From positions 1-45,379 of the forward strand of contig JAJNBB010000016.1 in NCBI GenBank assembly GCA_021155885.1: DNA of 45,379 nucleotides. The letters run 5' to 3'. Both the position numbers and the translations under genes were made by a program. The notes under the pieces were generated by a model. The model was not told the origin of the DNA. It worked only from the letters and a program-made list of their open reading frames with translations, and made no database searches. This document shows, in pieces, positions 6,859 through 15,573 of the stretch; the stretch's first letter is position 1, and each line of letters starts with the position of its first letter. The DNA is from Fibrobacteria bacterium. GTDB lineage: Bacteria > Fibrobacterota > Fibrobacteria > UBA11236.

Positions 6859-8796
6859 ATGAACGCCGCACGATACGCTCTCCTGATCAGCCTCCTGGTT
6901 CCCGCCGCCTTCGCGCAACGCCCGGGAGACCGCCAACCCGTCGCCGGGGCGCACCCGGCCTACACCATCACCGACATCCGCCCGACGACGGGCACCACGG
7001 TCACCAACGGAAACCCCTGGCCCTGGACCGGCGGCTCGTTGGGCTTCCCCATCGGCGGCATGGACTTCATGGCCGATGGGCGCCTCGTCGTGACCAGCTG
7101 GCGCGATCCCTACGAGGTCTTCATCGTCAGCAAGGAAATCATCGGCGCCAACCCGAAGTCGGCGACGGTGGCCAAGTTCGCCACCGGCCTCGTGGAGGCC
7201 ATCGGCGTGAAGGTGGTCAACGACTCGATCTACATCCTGGAAAAAGACCAATTGACCTTGCTGCTGGACCACGACAACGACGGCCGCGCGGACGAGTACC
7301 GGGCCGTTTCCTACGACTGGACCAAGTCGGTGAACTCGAAGGAATACGCGATGGGCCTGCCCTTCGACGGAACCTGGTTCTATGCGGCCTACGGCGACCC
7401 TACGATCAGCAACGCCACGGCCGTGGATCCCGTTCCGGCGGGCCGCCAGAACGGGGTGCTGCGCTTCAAGCGCGACGGGACCACCGAAGTCTTCACGGGC
7501 GGATTGCGCGTCCCGGGGGGCATGAGCTTCGCTTTCGGACAGCCGTGGGTGACCGAAATCCAGGGAGGCTATCGCCCTTCCAGCGTGGTGTACAATCCCA
7601 AGGCCGGCCGCTTCTACGGGCGCCCGATCGCGGCTCCGGGCGTGTTCCAGCCGGCGAACGTGCCCGTGCCCAAGGCGGATAGCTTCCCTTACGACAGCCC
7701 GACTTTGACAAGGGCCCGCGCCACGCCGTTCGTCCTGAACCTGCCCTTCAAGAACATCGGCACCGCCGGCGCCGGCCCGATCGGGTGGCAGCGCTCCCCC
7801 GCGCAGTTGGTCGAAGTCAAGACCGGACCGTTCGCGGGCCAGATGCTGGTCTCGGAATCGGACAATGAAGGCGGCGGCACCGGGGAAATGGTCCGGGCCT
7901 TCATCGAGCAAACCCCCGACGGGGAGCTGCAGGGCGCGGTGTTCCATTTCACGCGCAACGCGGTGTTCGGCGGGCCGACCGCCCAGAGCGGCTTCGGCCG
8001 CTACGCCTGCATGTCGCTCATCACCGGCCCCGACGGGAACTTCTACTGCGGCGCGAATGGGGCCACCGCCGCGGGCTGGAGCCGCAGCACCAGCGTGGGC
8101 CTGGACCGCATGTCGCTGAGCGGCGCGGCGACGGCCTTCGACATGGTCGCCCTTCGCAGCACGGGCCCGAACACCTTCGAGTTCCAGTTCACCCAGCCCC
8201 TGGCGACCGACCTGGGAGCCGACGTCTCGGCGAACCTCGTCGTGCAGCGCTGGTGGGACCGCATGTCGGACGAGTACGGTTGCTGCCGCGTCGGCGTGGA
8301 GAACCCCGCCACGCGCTCGATCAAGAGCGTCGCCACGATGACGGGCTTCACCGCGACCGTGCAATCAGACCGTTCCAAGGTCGTCGTGACCTTCCCCGCC
8401 GGTCAGCTCGCGGTGAACTGGCAGTACTACTTCCGCTGGTCGGACGTCATCAAGAACGCCACGGGAGCGACGCTTTACGGAACCGAAGCCTTTTACACCC
8501 TCAACGCCTTCGGGCCCGCCACCGCGCCGGTCTCGGTGGCCCCGAGCGTTCCCGCTCCCGCCGCCCCGTTCCAGCTGGTCATGGCCCCGGGTGGGACCGT
8601 GCGGCTGAACATCCAGGTGGACCGGGGAATGCCCTACCGCGTCACCGCGCTCGGCCTCGACGGCAAGACCACCGCCGTGCGCCGCGGACGAGGTTCCGCC
8701 GAAGTGCTGCTGGCCCCTTCCGAACTGCCCAAGGGCGTCGGCATCGTGCGCGTCGAAACCGCGGGACGCGCCTATTCCCGCCTGATTTCCAGATAA
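6859..8796 (+). CDS. Secreted beta-propeller, sugar-dehydrogenase-like, with sorting-type tail
   Basis: A 645-residue exported protein; the ATG at 6859 follows TAAGGGG and begins the signal peptide MNAARYALLISLLVPAAFAQ. The body resembles beta-propeller proteins annotated as PQQ-dependent sugar dehydrogenase-like or membrane-bound dehydrogenase: GGMDFMADGRLVVTSW, a blade with DHDNDGRADEY, LRVPGGMSF, and SLITGPDGNFYCGANG. After about residue 430 comes a beta-sandwich region. The last 55 residues (YRVTALGLDGKTTAV, then LPKGVGIVRVETAGRAYSR) look like a type IX or Fibrobacter C-terminal sorting domain. No CxxCH is present, so it is not a c-type cytochrome. The middle gene of the operon; it likely acts outside the cell. 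Substrate unknown. Confidence 0.8.
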   Translation: MNAARYALLISLLVPAAFAQRPGDRQPVAGAHPAYTITDIRPTTGTTVTNGNPWPWTGGSLGFPIGGMDFMADGRLVVTSWRDPYEVFIVSKEIIGANPKSATVAKFATGLVEAIGVKVVNDSIYILEKDQLTLLLDHDNDGRADEYRAVSYDWTKSVNSKEYAMGLPFDGTWFYAAYGDPTISNATAVDPVPAGRQNGVLRFKRDGTTEVFTGGLRVPGGMSFAFGQPWVTEIQGGYRPSSVVYNPKAGRFYGRPIAAPGVFQPANVPVPKADSFPYDSPTLTRARATPFVLNLPFKNIGTAGAGPIGWQRSPAQLVEVKTGPFAGQMLVSESDNEGGGTGEMVRAFIEQTPDGELQGAVFHFTRNAVFGGPTAQSGFGRYACMSLITGPDGNFYCGANGATAAGWSRSTSVGLDRMSLSGAATAFDMVALRSTGPNTFEFQFTQPLATDLGADVSANLVVQRWWDRMSDEYGCCRVGVENPATRSIKSVATMTGFTATVQSDRSKVVVTFPAGQLAVNWQYYFRWSDVIKNATGATLYGTEAFYTLNAFGPATAPVSVAPSVPAPAAPFQLVMAPGGTVRLNIQVDRGMPYRVTALGLDGKTTAVRRGRGSAEVLLAPSELPKGVGIVRVETAGRAYSRLISR

Positions 8797-8806
8797 GGAG
8801 ATGAAC

Positions 8807-9901
8807 GTGATCCGAATGCACAAGCTGCTGGCGCTGGCCGGGGCCCTATCCCTCGCCGCGCCGGCCGTCCACGCCCAGACTGCGGCGGACTCCGGGTGGC
8901 GTCCGCTGTTCAACGGCACCAACTTCAACGGTCTGTACGTGTACGCGGTGGGAACAGGCGTGGTGAACATCCCTCTGGATTCCGCTGTCGTGAAAATCGG
9001 CAACCAGACGAACACCAACGCCATGTTCCGGGTCGACAGCGGACGCATCCGCGTGAACGGGTCTCCCAACGGGTACATCGGCAGCGTTCGCCAATACTCG
9101 CACTACCGCCTGCGGGTGCAATACATGTGGCCCACGGGAACGTCGTCCAGCGCCAACGCGGGCATGCTGGTCCACATCGACAGCGCGCAGGTGCGCGCCG
9201 CGGGCTTCAACAACAGCAACAACCGGCCGCGCTCCATCGAAGTCAACATGAAGCGGGACCAGAATCATCCCATGAGCCTGTGGGCCGCGCAGAACCTGGG
9301 TCCCACCATCACCTCGTACGTCCAGGACTCCTCCATCGCCATTCCCCTGTATGTTCCCACGGGCGGAATCGCCTGGGTGGCGAATCCCTCGAACAAGCGC
9401 ACCATCGCCTCCTCGTTGAGCAATCCCGAACTGCCCCTGGGCCAGTGGAACCAGGGCGAGTACCTGTTGCGCGGAGCGGACAGCGGCGTTTTCACCTTGA
9501 ACGGGCAGGTGCGCACGCGGGGTTACGACTTCCGGAACGCGGCCACTTCTGCGGCCGCGGCGTCGGCGCCGAAATACTCGCGCGGCAACGTGGTGCTGCA
9601 GTCCGAAGGCGCGACGATCTATTACCGCAACTTCGAGATCCAGGAACTCGACTCCATCACGGGCCTCCCGCTGCACGCCACGACGTCGGTGCTGGCGCGC
9701 ATGGCCCGCAGCCCCGAGAGGCGCGCTTCATGGATCACGCATGACGGCGGCATCACGCCCCTCCGGTTCCCCGAAGGTTTCTCGAGAGCCGAGCTGTACA
9801 ACCTGCGCGGCAAGCGCGTCGCGCTGATTCGCGGCCGGGATGCCCGGCGAGTTCCGGCGGGAACCGAAAAAGGCCTGCTGTTCGCGCGGTTTCTGCCCTA
9901 G
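8807..9901 (+). CDS. Secreted DUF1080 (3-keto-disaccharide hydrolase-like) protein
   Basis: A 364-residue exported protein of the DUF1080 / 3-keto-disaccharide hydrolase type, a concanavalin-like jelly roll. The start is taken as GTG 8807, six bases after AAGGAG; ATG 8801 directly abuts that site and is a less likely start. The signal peptide ends at PAVHAQ. Motifs are WRPLFNGTNFNGLYVY (family LFNGKDLxGW), SHYRLRVQYMWP, NAGMLVHID and RSIEVNMKRDQ, and near the end of the domain VLQSEGATIYYRNFEIQEL. The last 45 residues (RAELYNLRGKRVALIRG) resemble a C-terminal sorting domain. Some family members hydrolyse 3-keto-glucosides made by partner dehydrogenases, which fits the beta-propeller gene 10 bases upstream. 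Last gene of the operon. Confidence 0.85.
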   Translation: MIRMHKLLALAGALSLAAPAVHAQTAADSGWRPLFNGTNFNGLYVYAVGTGVVNIPLDSAVVKIGNQTNTNAMFRVDSGRIRVNGSPNGYIGSVRQYSHYRLRVQYMWPTGTSSSANAGMLVHIDSAQVRAAGFNNSNNRPRSIEVNMKRDQNHPMSLWAAQNLGPTITSYVQDSSIAIPLYVPTGGIAWVANPSNKRTIASSLSNPELPLGQWNQGEYLLRGADSGVFTLNGQVRTRGYDFRNAATSAAAASAPKYSRGNVVLQSEGATIYYRNFEIQELDSITGLPLHATTSVLARMARSPERRASWITHDGGITPLRFPEGFSRAELYNLRGKRVALIRGRDARRVPAGTEKGLLFARFLP

Positions 9902-9908
9902 CGCCGTT

Positions 9909-10883
9909 TTAAAAAGAGATCGTGGCCACCACGGAAAACGGCTCGAAGCCGGGTCCCACCGCGTAGCGGCTGGGCCCGTCGAAGTCCGAAAGAGCCGCGT
10001 CGACCATGCCGTCCATCAGGGCGTAGATGTAAAACAGCCCCGCGCCGAAGTAATACTGGTTGCGGCGCCTCCGGAAAATCTGCCGGTCCTGCTCCAGTTG
10101 CGAGAGATTCGGGCTTCCCTCGGCGCGGGCGATGGCCACGGAGCGGTTGAGGTTCTCCACCACGTTCTGCCGGGAGACGGCCGAAACGGCGGCGGCCCCC
10201 AGCGTCATCCACAGCATGCCGAACTTGCCGTAGCGCTCGTTGTATAATTGTCCCCCGCCGGGAAAGGCCAGGCCGTAGACGAACGCGCGCCCTACCGAGC
10301 GGTTCGGAGTCACCGGGTTGTGGCTGCGATTGACGATCTCGATCGCGTCCGCGATGCCGTAGAGGTGAAGCCCCGCCGCCCAGGCCAGCTGCGAGTTGGC
10401 GAGATCGGCATACTGCAGCCGCAGCGAGGCGTTGGAGCGCGCCTGCTGCGTCCAGTAACGGAAATCCCGTTCCGCGTCCGCGTCGGAAGGATTCAGGGCG
10501 AGCCGCTCGAGGGCCGCGTCGGCGGCGTCGAGGTAATCGCGGGTCGTGCGATCGCGGCGCGGAAGATCCACGTAATAGGTATTCAGGGCCAGCCCCAGGA
10601 GTACCGTCTCGAGACCCACCAAGAAGGACCCGCGCACGGGATGACCGCCGTAGAATTGGCCGCCCCCGGGAAACACGGCGGCCAGGCCCAGGGCCAGGGG
10701 CATCGATAGGGGGCGCGTGGGCGTTCCCCAATCGTGAAGCGGGAGGCTGTCGATTTCGGGGATGCCGATGGGCCGCCTTCCCTGGCCCGTCTGCGCCGCG
10801 GACAGTGAAGCCGCGACCAGGCACAGAAGGACCGTAATACGCAGGATTCGGGATGTATTACGGCTGGGCGGGCGCGGGTGCAT
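9909..10883 (-). CDS. DUF5683-like membrane or envelope protein
   Basis: A 324-residue protein with a cleavable signal peptide (RITVLLCLVAASLSAAQ) and two repeats of a PGGGQxY motif: FPGGGQFYGGHPVRG near residue 75 and FPGGGQLYNERYGKFG near residue 230. Each is followed by a hydrophobic segment. This is the pattern of DUF5683 proteins of Bacteroidota and Fibrobacterota, whose function is unknown. Between the repeats is an alpha-helical region with coiled-coil tendency. The C-terminus (EPFSVVATISF) ends like a beta-strand. There is no SD; TATCTT lies eight bases before the ATG. It is convergent with the DUF1080 gene, seven bases apart, and divergent from cinA across a heptamer-repeat element. 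Confidence 0.75.
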   Translation of the reverse strand: MHPRPPSRNTSRILRITVLLCLVAASLSAAQTGQGRRPIGIPEIDSLPLHDWGTPTRPLSMPLALGLAAVFPGGGQFYGGHPVRGSFLVGLETVLLGLALNTYYVDLPRRDRTTRDYLDAADAALERLALNPSDADAERDFRYWTQQARSNASLRLQYADLANSQLAWAAGLHLYGIADAIEIVNRSHNPVTPNRSVGRAFVYGLAFPGGGQLYNERYGKFGMLWMTLGAAAVSAVSRQNVVENLNRSVAIARAEGSPNLSQLEQDRQIFRRRRNQYYFGAGLFYIYALMDGMVDAALSDFDGPSRYAVGPGFEPFSVVATISF

Positions 10884-10915
10884 TGGGGGGAAAGATAGAA
10901 GGAGAGGAAGGGAAA

Positions 10916-11043
10916 GTTGTTGGTTGTTGGTTGTTGGTTGTTCGACTGCGGACTGGTCTTTTTGTTTCTTTTTTTCATTATTCCGGCGGCCACCGGCCGG
11001 CGTAGTTCCCAACCAACAACTACCAACCGACAACGACAGGGTA
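10916..11043. repeat. Heptamer-repeat element, family GTTGTTG (copy 1)
   Basis: Left arm 10916-10943 is four units: GTTGTTG three times, then GTTGTTC. A T-rich spacer follows, then a core from 10980 with a CGGCC-ACC-GGCCG hairpin, then a degenerate inverted arm (CCAACCAACAACTACCAACC) ending GACAGGGTA. The core and right arm match the copy at 26518-26582 almost base for base. It lies between the divergent DUF5683-like gene and cinA. Confidence 0.85.
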
Positions 11044-11071
11044 TAGCTTACGAAGTAGTATCTTCCCCCTC

Positions 11072-12361
11072 ATGCGCATCGGCCTGATCAACATCGGGGA
11101 TGAACTCCTGGCCGGGAAAATCCTGAACACCAACGCCCGGGATCTGGCCCTGTGGCTGGCCAGCCTCGGGCACGAATTCGCCTTCGCGCTCACCTTGCCC
11201 GACGACGTGGGGGTGCTCGTGAACACGCTTCGCCGCATCGACGAGACCTCCCGCATCCCGGCCTTCCCCTCCACGGGCGCCTCCCCCATGGCCGGGCTCG
11301 ACATGCTCATCCTGAGCGGCGGATTGGGCCCCACGCGCGACGACCTCACGCGCGAGGCGCTGGCCCGCTACCTCGATACCCCGCTGGAGACCCATCCGCA
11401 AGCCGCCGCCTGGCTGCAGGAATTTCTGGCGCGCCCTTACAACCCCGACGATCCCCAGATTCAAGTCCCTCGCGGCATGATCCCGCTGTGCAATCCCTCC
11501 GGCACGGCGTGCGGCCTGCACTTCGCCAAGGACGGCTGCCTCCTCTTCGCCTTTCCCGGCGTGCCGCGGGAGTTCCGGACCTTGTTCGACCTGCATTGCC
11601 GGCCCCTGCTGGAGCGCGGCGGCGCGCGCCTGCTGCGGCGGAGCGTCACCACGTTCGGCCTCGGGGAAACCCGGCAACGCGAGTTGCTCGCCCCCCTTTC
11701 GATCCCCATCCCCTTTCGCTTTTCCTCGCTGCCTTCCGAATCCGAGGTCTTGATTTCCATCGAGGGCTTCGCGGAGGCCGGCGCGCTCGAGGCGCAGGAA
11801 ATAATCCTGGATAAAACGTGGCGTGATTTACTTTCTTTACTCCCCGAAGAGAGCATCGTGGACCCGGGAGGCGGTTCGCTTACCGAGACCGTGTTCCGGT
11901 TGCTGCGCGCTCAAGGCGCGACCGTCACGGTCGCGGAGTCGTGTACGGGCGGCGCGGTGGGCCACTTGCTCACCGAGGTACCCGGCAGCTCCGCCGTGTT
12001 CCGCGAAGGCTATCTGACCTATTCCAACGAGGCGAAAACGAAGCTGCTGGGCGTTCCCGAAACCCTGTTGAAGGAACACGGGGCCGTGTCGGAACCCGTG
12101 GCCCTGGCCATGGCGCGCGGCGCGCGCGCGGCCGCCGGAGCGGATTACGCCATCGCGGTGACCGGCATCGCCGGCCCCGACGGCGGCTCCGCCGAAAAAC
12201 CCGTCGGCCTGGTCCATATCGCCGTCTGCGGCGATTCCGGCGCGGAGTGCGCCCGTTTCCTGTTCACCGGAAACCGGGAAACGGTGCGCCGGAGAGCCTC
12301 CCGCACCGCCATCAATGCTCTTAGATTATTGATTTTAAAGGACTTACAAAAACAAAAATAA
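11072..12361 (+). CDS. cinA: CinA-like protein, nicotinamide-nucleotide amidase
   Basis: A 429-residue two-domain cytoplasmic protein. The N-terminal part (1 to about 170) is the MoCF/COG1058 domain, with INIGDELLAGKI and SGGLGPTRDDLT. The C-terminal part (about 270-425) is the PncC deamidase domain: VAESCTGGAVGHLLTEVPGS, then GYLTYSNEAKTKLLGV, AVSEPVA and VTGIAGPDGG. The enzyme hydrolyses NMN to nicotinate mononucleotide, recycling pyridine nucleotides released by NAD-dependent DNA ligase. The adjacent recA, 72 bases downstream, is the classic arrangement. There is no SD; TATCTT at 11059-11064 is seven bases before the ATG, so the mRNA is probably leaderless. Both domains look intact. Confidence 0.95.
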   Translation: MRIGLINIGDELLAGKILNTNARDLALWLASLGHEFAFALTLPDDVGVLVNTLRRIDETSRIPAFPSTGASPMAGLDMLILSGGLGPTRDDLTREALARYLDTPLETHPQAAAWLQEFLARPYNPDDPQIQVPRGMIPLCNPSGTACGLHFAKDGCLLFAFPGVPREFRTLFDLHCRPLLERGGARLLRRSVTTFGLGETRQRELLAPLSIPIPFRFSSLPSESEVLISIEGFAEAGALEAQEIILDKTWRDLLSLLPEESIVDPGGGSLTETVFRLLRAQGATVTVAESCTGGAVGHLLTEVPGSSAVFREGYLTYSNEAKTKLLGVPETLLKEHGAVSEPVALAMARGARAAAGADYAIAVTGIAGPDGGSAEKPVGLVHIAVCGDSGAECARFLFTGNRETVRRRASRTAINALRLLILKDLQKQK

Positions 12362-12376
12362 ATATCCAAAAAAGCA

Positions 12377-12405
12377 TTGCACAGTTGAGCAGTACTCGTT
12401 AGATT
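12377..12405 (+). promoter_or_regulatory. recA promoter with probable LexA box
   Basis: TTGCAC (12377-12382), 17 bases, then TAGATT (12400-12405). Overlapping the -35 is TGCAC-AGTT-GAGCA (12378-12391), an inverted repeat with one mismatch. From memory, the LexA site reported for Fibrobacter succinogenes is TGCNC-N4-GTGCA; this site differs at one base. A repressor here would block polymerase, as expected for SOS control of recA. Confidence 0.6.
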
Positions 12406-12433
12406 ATGCTCATCAACCCCAAGGAGTGCCGCC

Positions 12434-13552
<1,119 letters not shown>

Positions 13553-13558
13553 TCCCCC

Positions 13559-13745
13559 TCCCTTCCGAGGCCTTGATGGTTTCGTGAGGGAGCATTCCAA
13601 CCATCAGAGGTGACTCGCGATGTTCCTGCATCGCCGGGCATCCTCTGTGTCGATCCTTCCGGATGGGAAGAAACCACGGGGAATTCCTGGAAGGCTTGCA
13701 CGGTGCGGGCCAGGGAGTTCCCCGGCGGCTTCCCGGCGGAGAGAT
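13559..13745 (+). ncRNA. Candidate structured RNA downstream of recA
   Basis: No gene covers 13553-13789, but the plus strand can fold into several hairpins. These are TGATGGTT / AACCATCA; a two-part stem, CAGAGG / CCTCTG, enclosing GCGATG-TTCCTG-CATCGC; and a long stem, GGGGAATTCCTGG (13678-13690) with CCAGGGAGTTCCCC (13710-13723). CCCTTCCG near 13559 can also close on CGGATGGG near 13659. I recognise no known family: the tmRNA, SRP, RNase P and 6S signatures I know are absent. It could be a recA 3' UTR, the leader of the small gene at 13790, or an independent RNA. GC-rich DNA folds easily, so this is tentative. Confidence 0.3.
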
Positions 13746-13789
13746 GCGCAATCTGAAAACGAGATGGATCTTTTTAATAGGAGAGAACC

Positions 13790-13987
13790 ATGACGGATCT
13801 AGGTGAATGCCGCCGGCTTGCCGAGCAGCGGCGCTGGAGAATCGAGAACTCGGAGACGGTGACCAGTCCCCGGCCGGGAACCGTGGCCCTGGCCTTGTTC
13901 ACGCCCGAAGGCCCCGTGCCGCTGATCTTCCAGAACGGCAAGGAAGTCCTGGGCCACTGGGAAATGGTGTACCGGAAGTACGCTTAG
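13790..13987 (+). CDS. Small hypothetical protein, 65 aa
   Basis: A 65-residue protein with a convincing ribosome-binding site (AGGAGAG, four bases plus spacer before ATG). No signal peptide or membrane segment is seen. The sequence is mixed charged and hydrophobic: an N-terminal arginine-rich helix (ECRRLAEQRRWRIEN), then a beta-like stretch, GTVALALFTPEGPVPLIFQN. I do not recognise the family. It is convergent with argJ, with four bases between the stops, and lies downstream of the structured region after recA, which could be its leader. Confidence 0.65.
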   Translation: MTDLGECRRLAEQRRWRIENSETVTSPRPGTVALALFTPEGPVPLIFQNGKEVLGHWEMVYRKYA

Positions 13988-13991
13988 GGGT

Positions 13992-15200
13992 TTAACTCCG
14001 ATAGCTTCCGTTGATCTTCACGTAGTCGTAGCTGAAGTCGCAGGTCCAGTACGTCCAGGCGGCCTTGCCGAGCCCCAGGTCCAGCCGCACCGAGACCTCG
14101 CGGGCCTTCATGCGCTCGGCCAAGTCCTCCTCGTCACGGGGAAGCGGCATGCCGCCCTCGAAGACCTTTACGCCGCAGAATTCCAGCGAGAGTTTTTCCA
14201 TGATGAGCTGCGCGCCGGAGTAACCGGCGGCTGCGAGGACGCGGCCCCAGTTGGCGTCACCGCCGAAGAAGGCGGTTTTGACCAGGGGTGAATTGGATAC
14301 CGCGCGGCCCACGGCCTTGGCCTCCGAATCCGAAACGGCGCCCACGACCTCGACGGCGATCAGCTTGGTGGCGCCTTCGCCGTCGCGCACGATGGCTTGG
14401 GCCAGTTCGCGCATGAGCTCCCCCAGCGCTGCGTCGAAGAGGGACTTTTCGTCCGGAGCGAGGTCCGCGTAGCGCACCCCGGCGGCTCCGTTGGCCAGGA
14501 GCAGCACGGTGTCGTTGGTGCTCATGTCGCCGTCCACCGAAATGGAGTTGAAGGTGCGCTCGACGGCGTCCTGGAACGCGGGCCGGTAGTCGGCGGGCAG
14601 GTCCACGTCGGTCGTGAGATACGCCAGCATGGTGGCCATGTTGGGGCAGATCATGCCGGCGCCCTTCGAGGCGCCCCCGAGCCGCACTTCGCGCCCGCCC
14701 AAGGTCAGCGACTTTTGCGCGACCTTGGCGAAGGTGTCCGTGGTCATGATGGCCTGATGGAAGGGCGTGAATCCGGTCGCCGAGCCCGTCGAGGCGCCGG
14801 CCAGCGCATCGAGGCCGCGGCGCAGCTTGTCCATCGGCAGGGGTTCGCCGATCACGCCGGTGGAGGACACAAGCACCTCTCCCGCGATCTTGTCCACCGC
14901 GCGAAGATGGGCGACCGTGTCGAGCACGTCCTCGTACCCTTGCGGCCCGGTGGCCGCGTTGGCGCACCCGCTGTTGACCACGACATGCGACACGGGCGCG
15001 CCGGTGGCCAGGACCTCGCGGCAGTAAATCACCGGCGCGGCGGCGGCGGCGTTCAAGGTGAAGGCGCCGAACGCCCGCGCGGGGGGCTCGCTACGCAGCA
15101 GGCCGACGTCGGGATTTCCGTTCTTCTTGATGCCCGCGGCAGTGCCGGTTCCCGAAAACCCCAGCGGGAAGGCGACGTCCTGGTGAGTGGTCTGCGTCAT
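13992..15200 (-). CDS. argJ: Glutamate N-acetyltransferase / amino-acid acetyltransferase
   Basis: A 402-residue ArgJ. It transfers acetyl from N-acetylornithine to glutamate (and possibly from acetyl-CoA) in arginine synthesis. The precursor cuts itself into alpha and beta chains before a Thr nucleophile; the motif KGAGMICPNMATML is present with that Thr at about residue 190. Other family motifs are NSGCANAATG, STGVIGEPLPMDK, SVDGDMSTNDT, GEGATKL and GDANWGRVLAAAGYSG. The Ser usual in KGSGMI is Ala here. There is no strong SD. It stands alone, divergent from greA across a 373-base gap; no other arginine genes are nearby. Confidence 0.95.
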   Translation of the reverse strand: MTQTTHQDVAFPLGFSGTGTAAGIKKNGNPDVGLLRSEPPARAFGAFTLNAAAAAPVIYCREVLATGAPVSHVVVNSGCANAATGPQGYEDVLDTVAHLRAVDKIAGEVLVSSTGVIGEPLPMDKLRRGLDALAGASTGSATGFTPFHQAIMTTDTFAKVAQKSLTLGGREVRLGGASKGAGMICPNMATMLAYLTTDVDLPADYRPAFQDAVERTFNSISVDGDMSTNDTVLLLANGAAGVRYADLAPDEKSLFDAALGELMRELAQAIVRDGEGATKLIAVEVVGAVSDSEAKAVGRAVSNSPLVKTAFFGGDANWGRVLAAAGYSGAQLIMEKLSLEFCGVKVFEGGMPLPRDEEDLAERMKAREVSVRLDLGLGKAAWTYWTCDFSYDYVKINGSYRS

Positions 15201-15573
15201 GCGAATTGCCTATTTCAAAAGAGGAAGTCGAGCAAATAAAACAAAAAAAGCGGACCGCCGACTTCGCCCATATGCCCCTGCACGGCCCGCACCCGGAGAA
15301 ATATCCGGAAAGTTATGGCTGGGAGACCCGAAGACAGATACGCTCCAGCGAACATCGAAACGCTGAAAAACCTTTTGCGGGACGGCGGCCCAGGCTCCCG
15401 GAAAAATGCCCGCAAAACCCCCAAAAAACAGGCCTGATCCGCCGTTCAGCCCGGGTTTTCAGGGGGAAAAGTGAGTATCTTACGAGTATCGAATTAAGTG
15501 CGAGAACGTGGGCTGGAAGCGGCCCGCGTTCTTTTTTTGGCCCCCGCCTTCGCGGGGGTGACGAAAGGGAATC
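15201..15573. other. argJ-greA divergent intergenic region
   Basis: 373 bases, more AT-rich at the argJ end. A frame starting TTG at 15206 runs through the whole region (first residues PISKEEVEQIKQKKRTADF), but it has no SD, crosses the terminator at 15505-15538 and overlaps the greA start, so I do not call it. The right part holds the greA leader described separately. A further hairpin, CCCCCGC-CTTC-GCGGGGG, at 15541-15558 sits directly before the greA ribosome-binding site. Confidence 0.5.
15476..15538 (+). promoter_or_regulatory. greA leader with internal terminator
   Basis: A likely -10, TATCTT, at 15476-15481 would start transcription near 15488. A terminator follows at once: stem AACGTGGGC (15505-15513) with GCCCGCGTT (15522-15530), then CTTTTTTT (15531-15538). 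Its end is 36 bases before the greA ATG. RNA that stops here would be a leader of about 50 nt. The layout resembles the E. coli greA leader that makes the GraL RNAs; the resemblance is of layout only. Confidence 0.55.

Noticed and set aside
6859-8796. c-type cytochrome or heme-binding dehydrogenase
   Set aside because: No CxxCH motif occurs in this protein; the only cysteine cluster is YGCC.
10916-11043. CRISPR array as an explanation for the short repeats
   Set aside because: Units are seven bases and directly adjacent with no spacers, arms are inverted, and no cas genes are present.
13559-13745. tmRNA, SRP RNA, RNase P RNA or 6S RNA as identity of the structured region
   Set aside because: The conserved sequences I know for these RNAs are not found, and the pairing pattern does not match.
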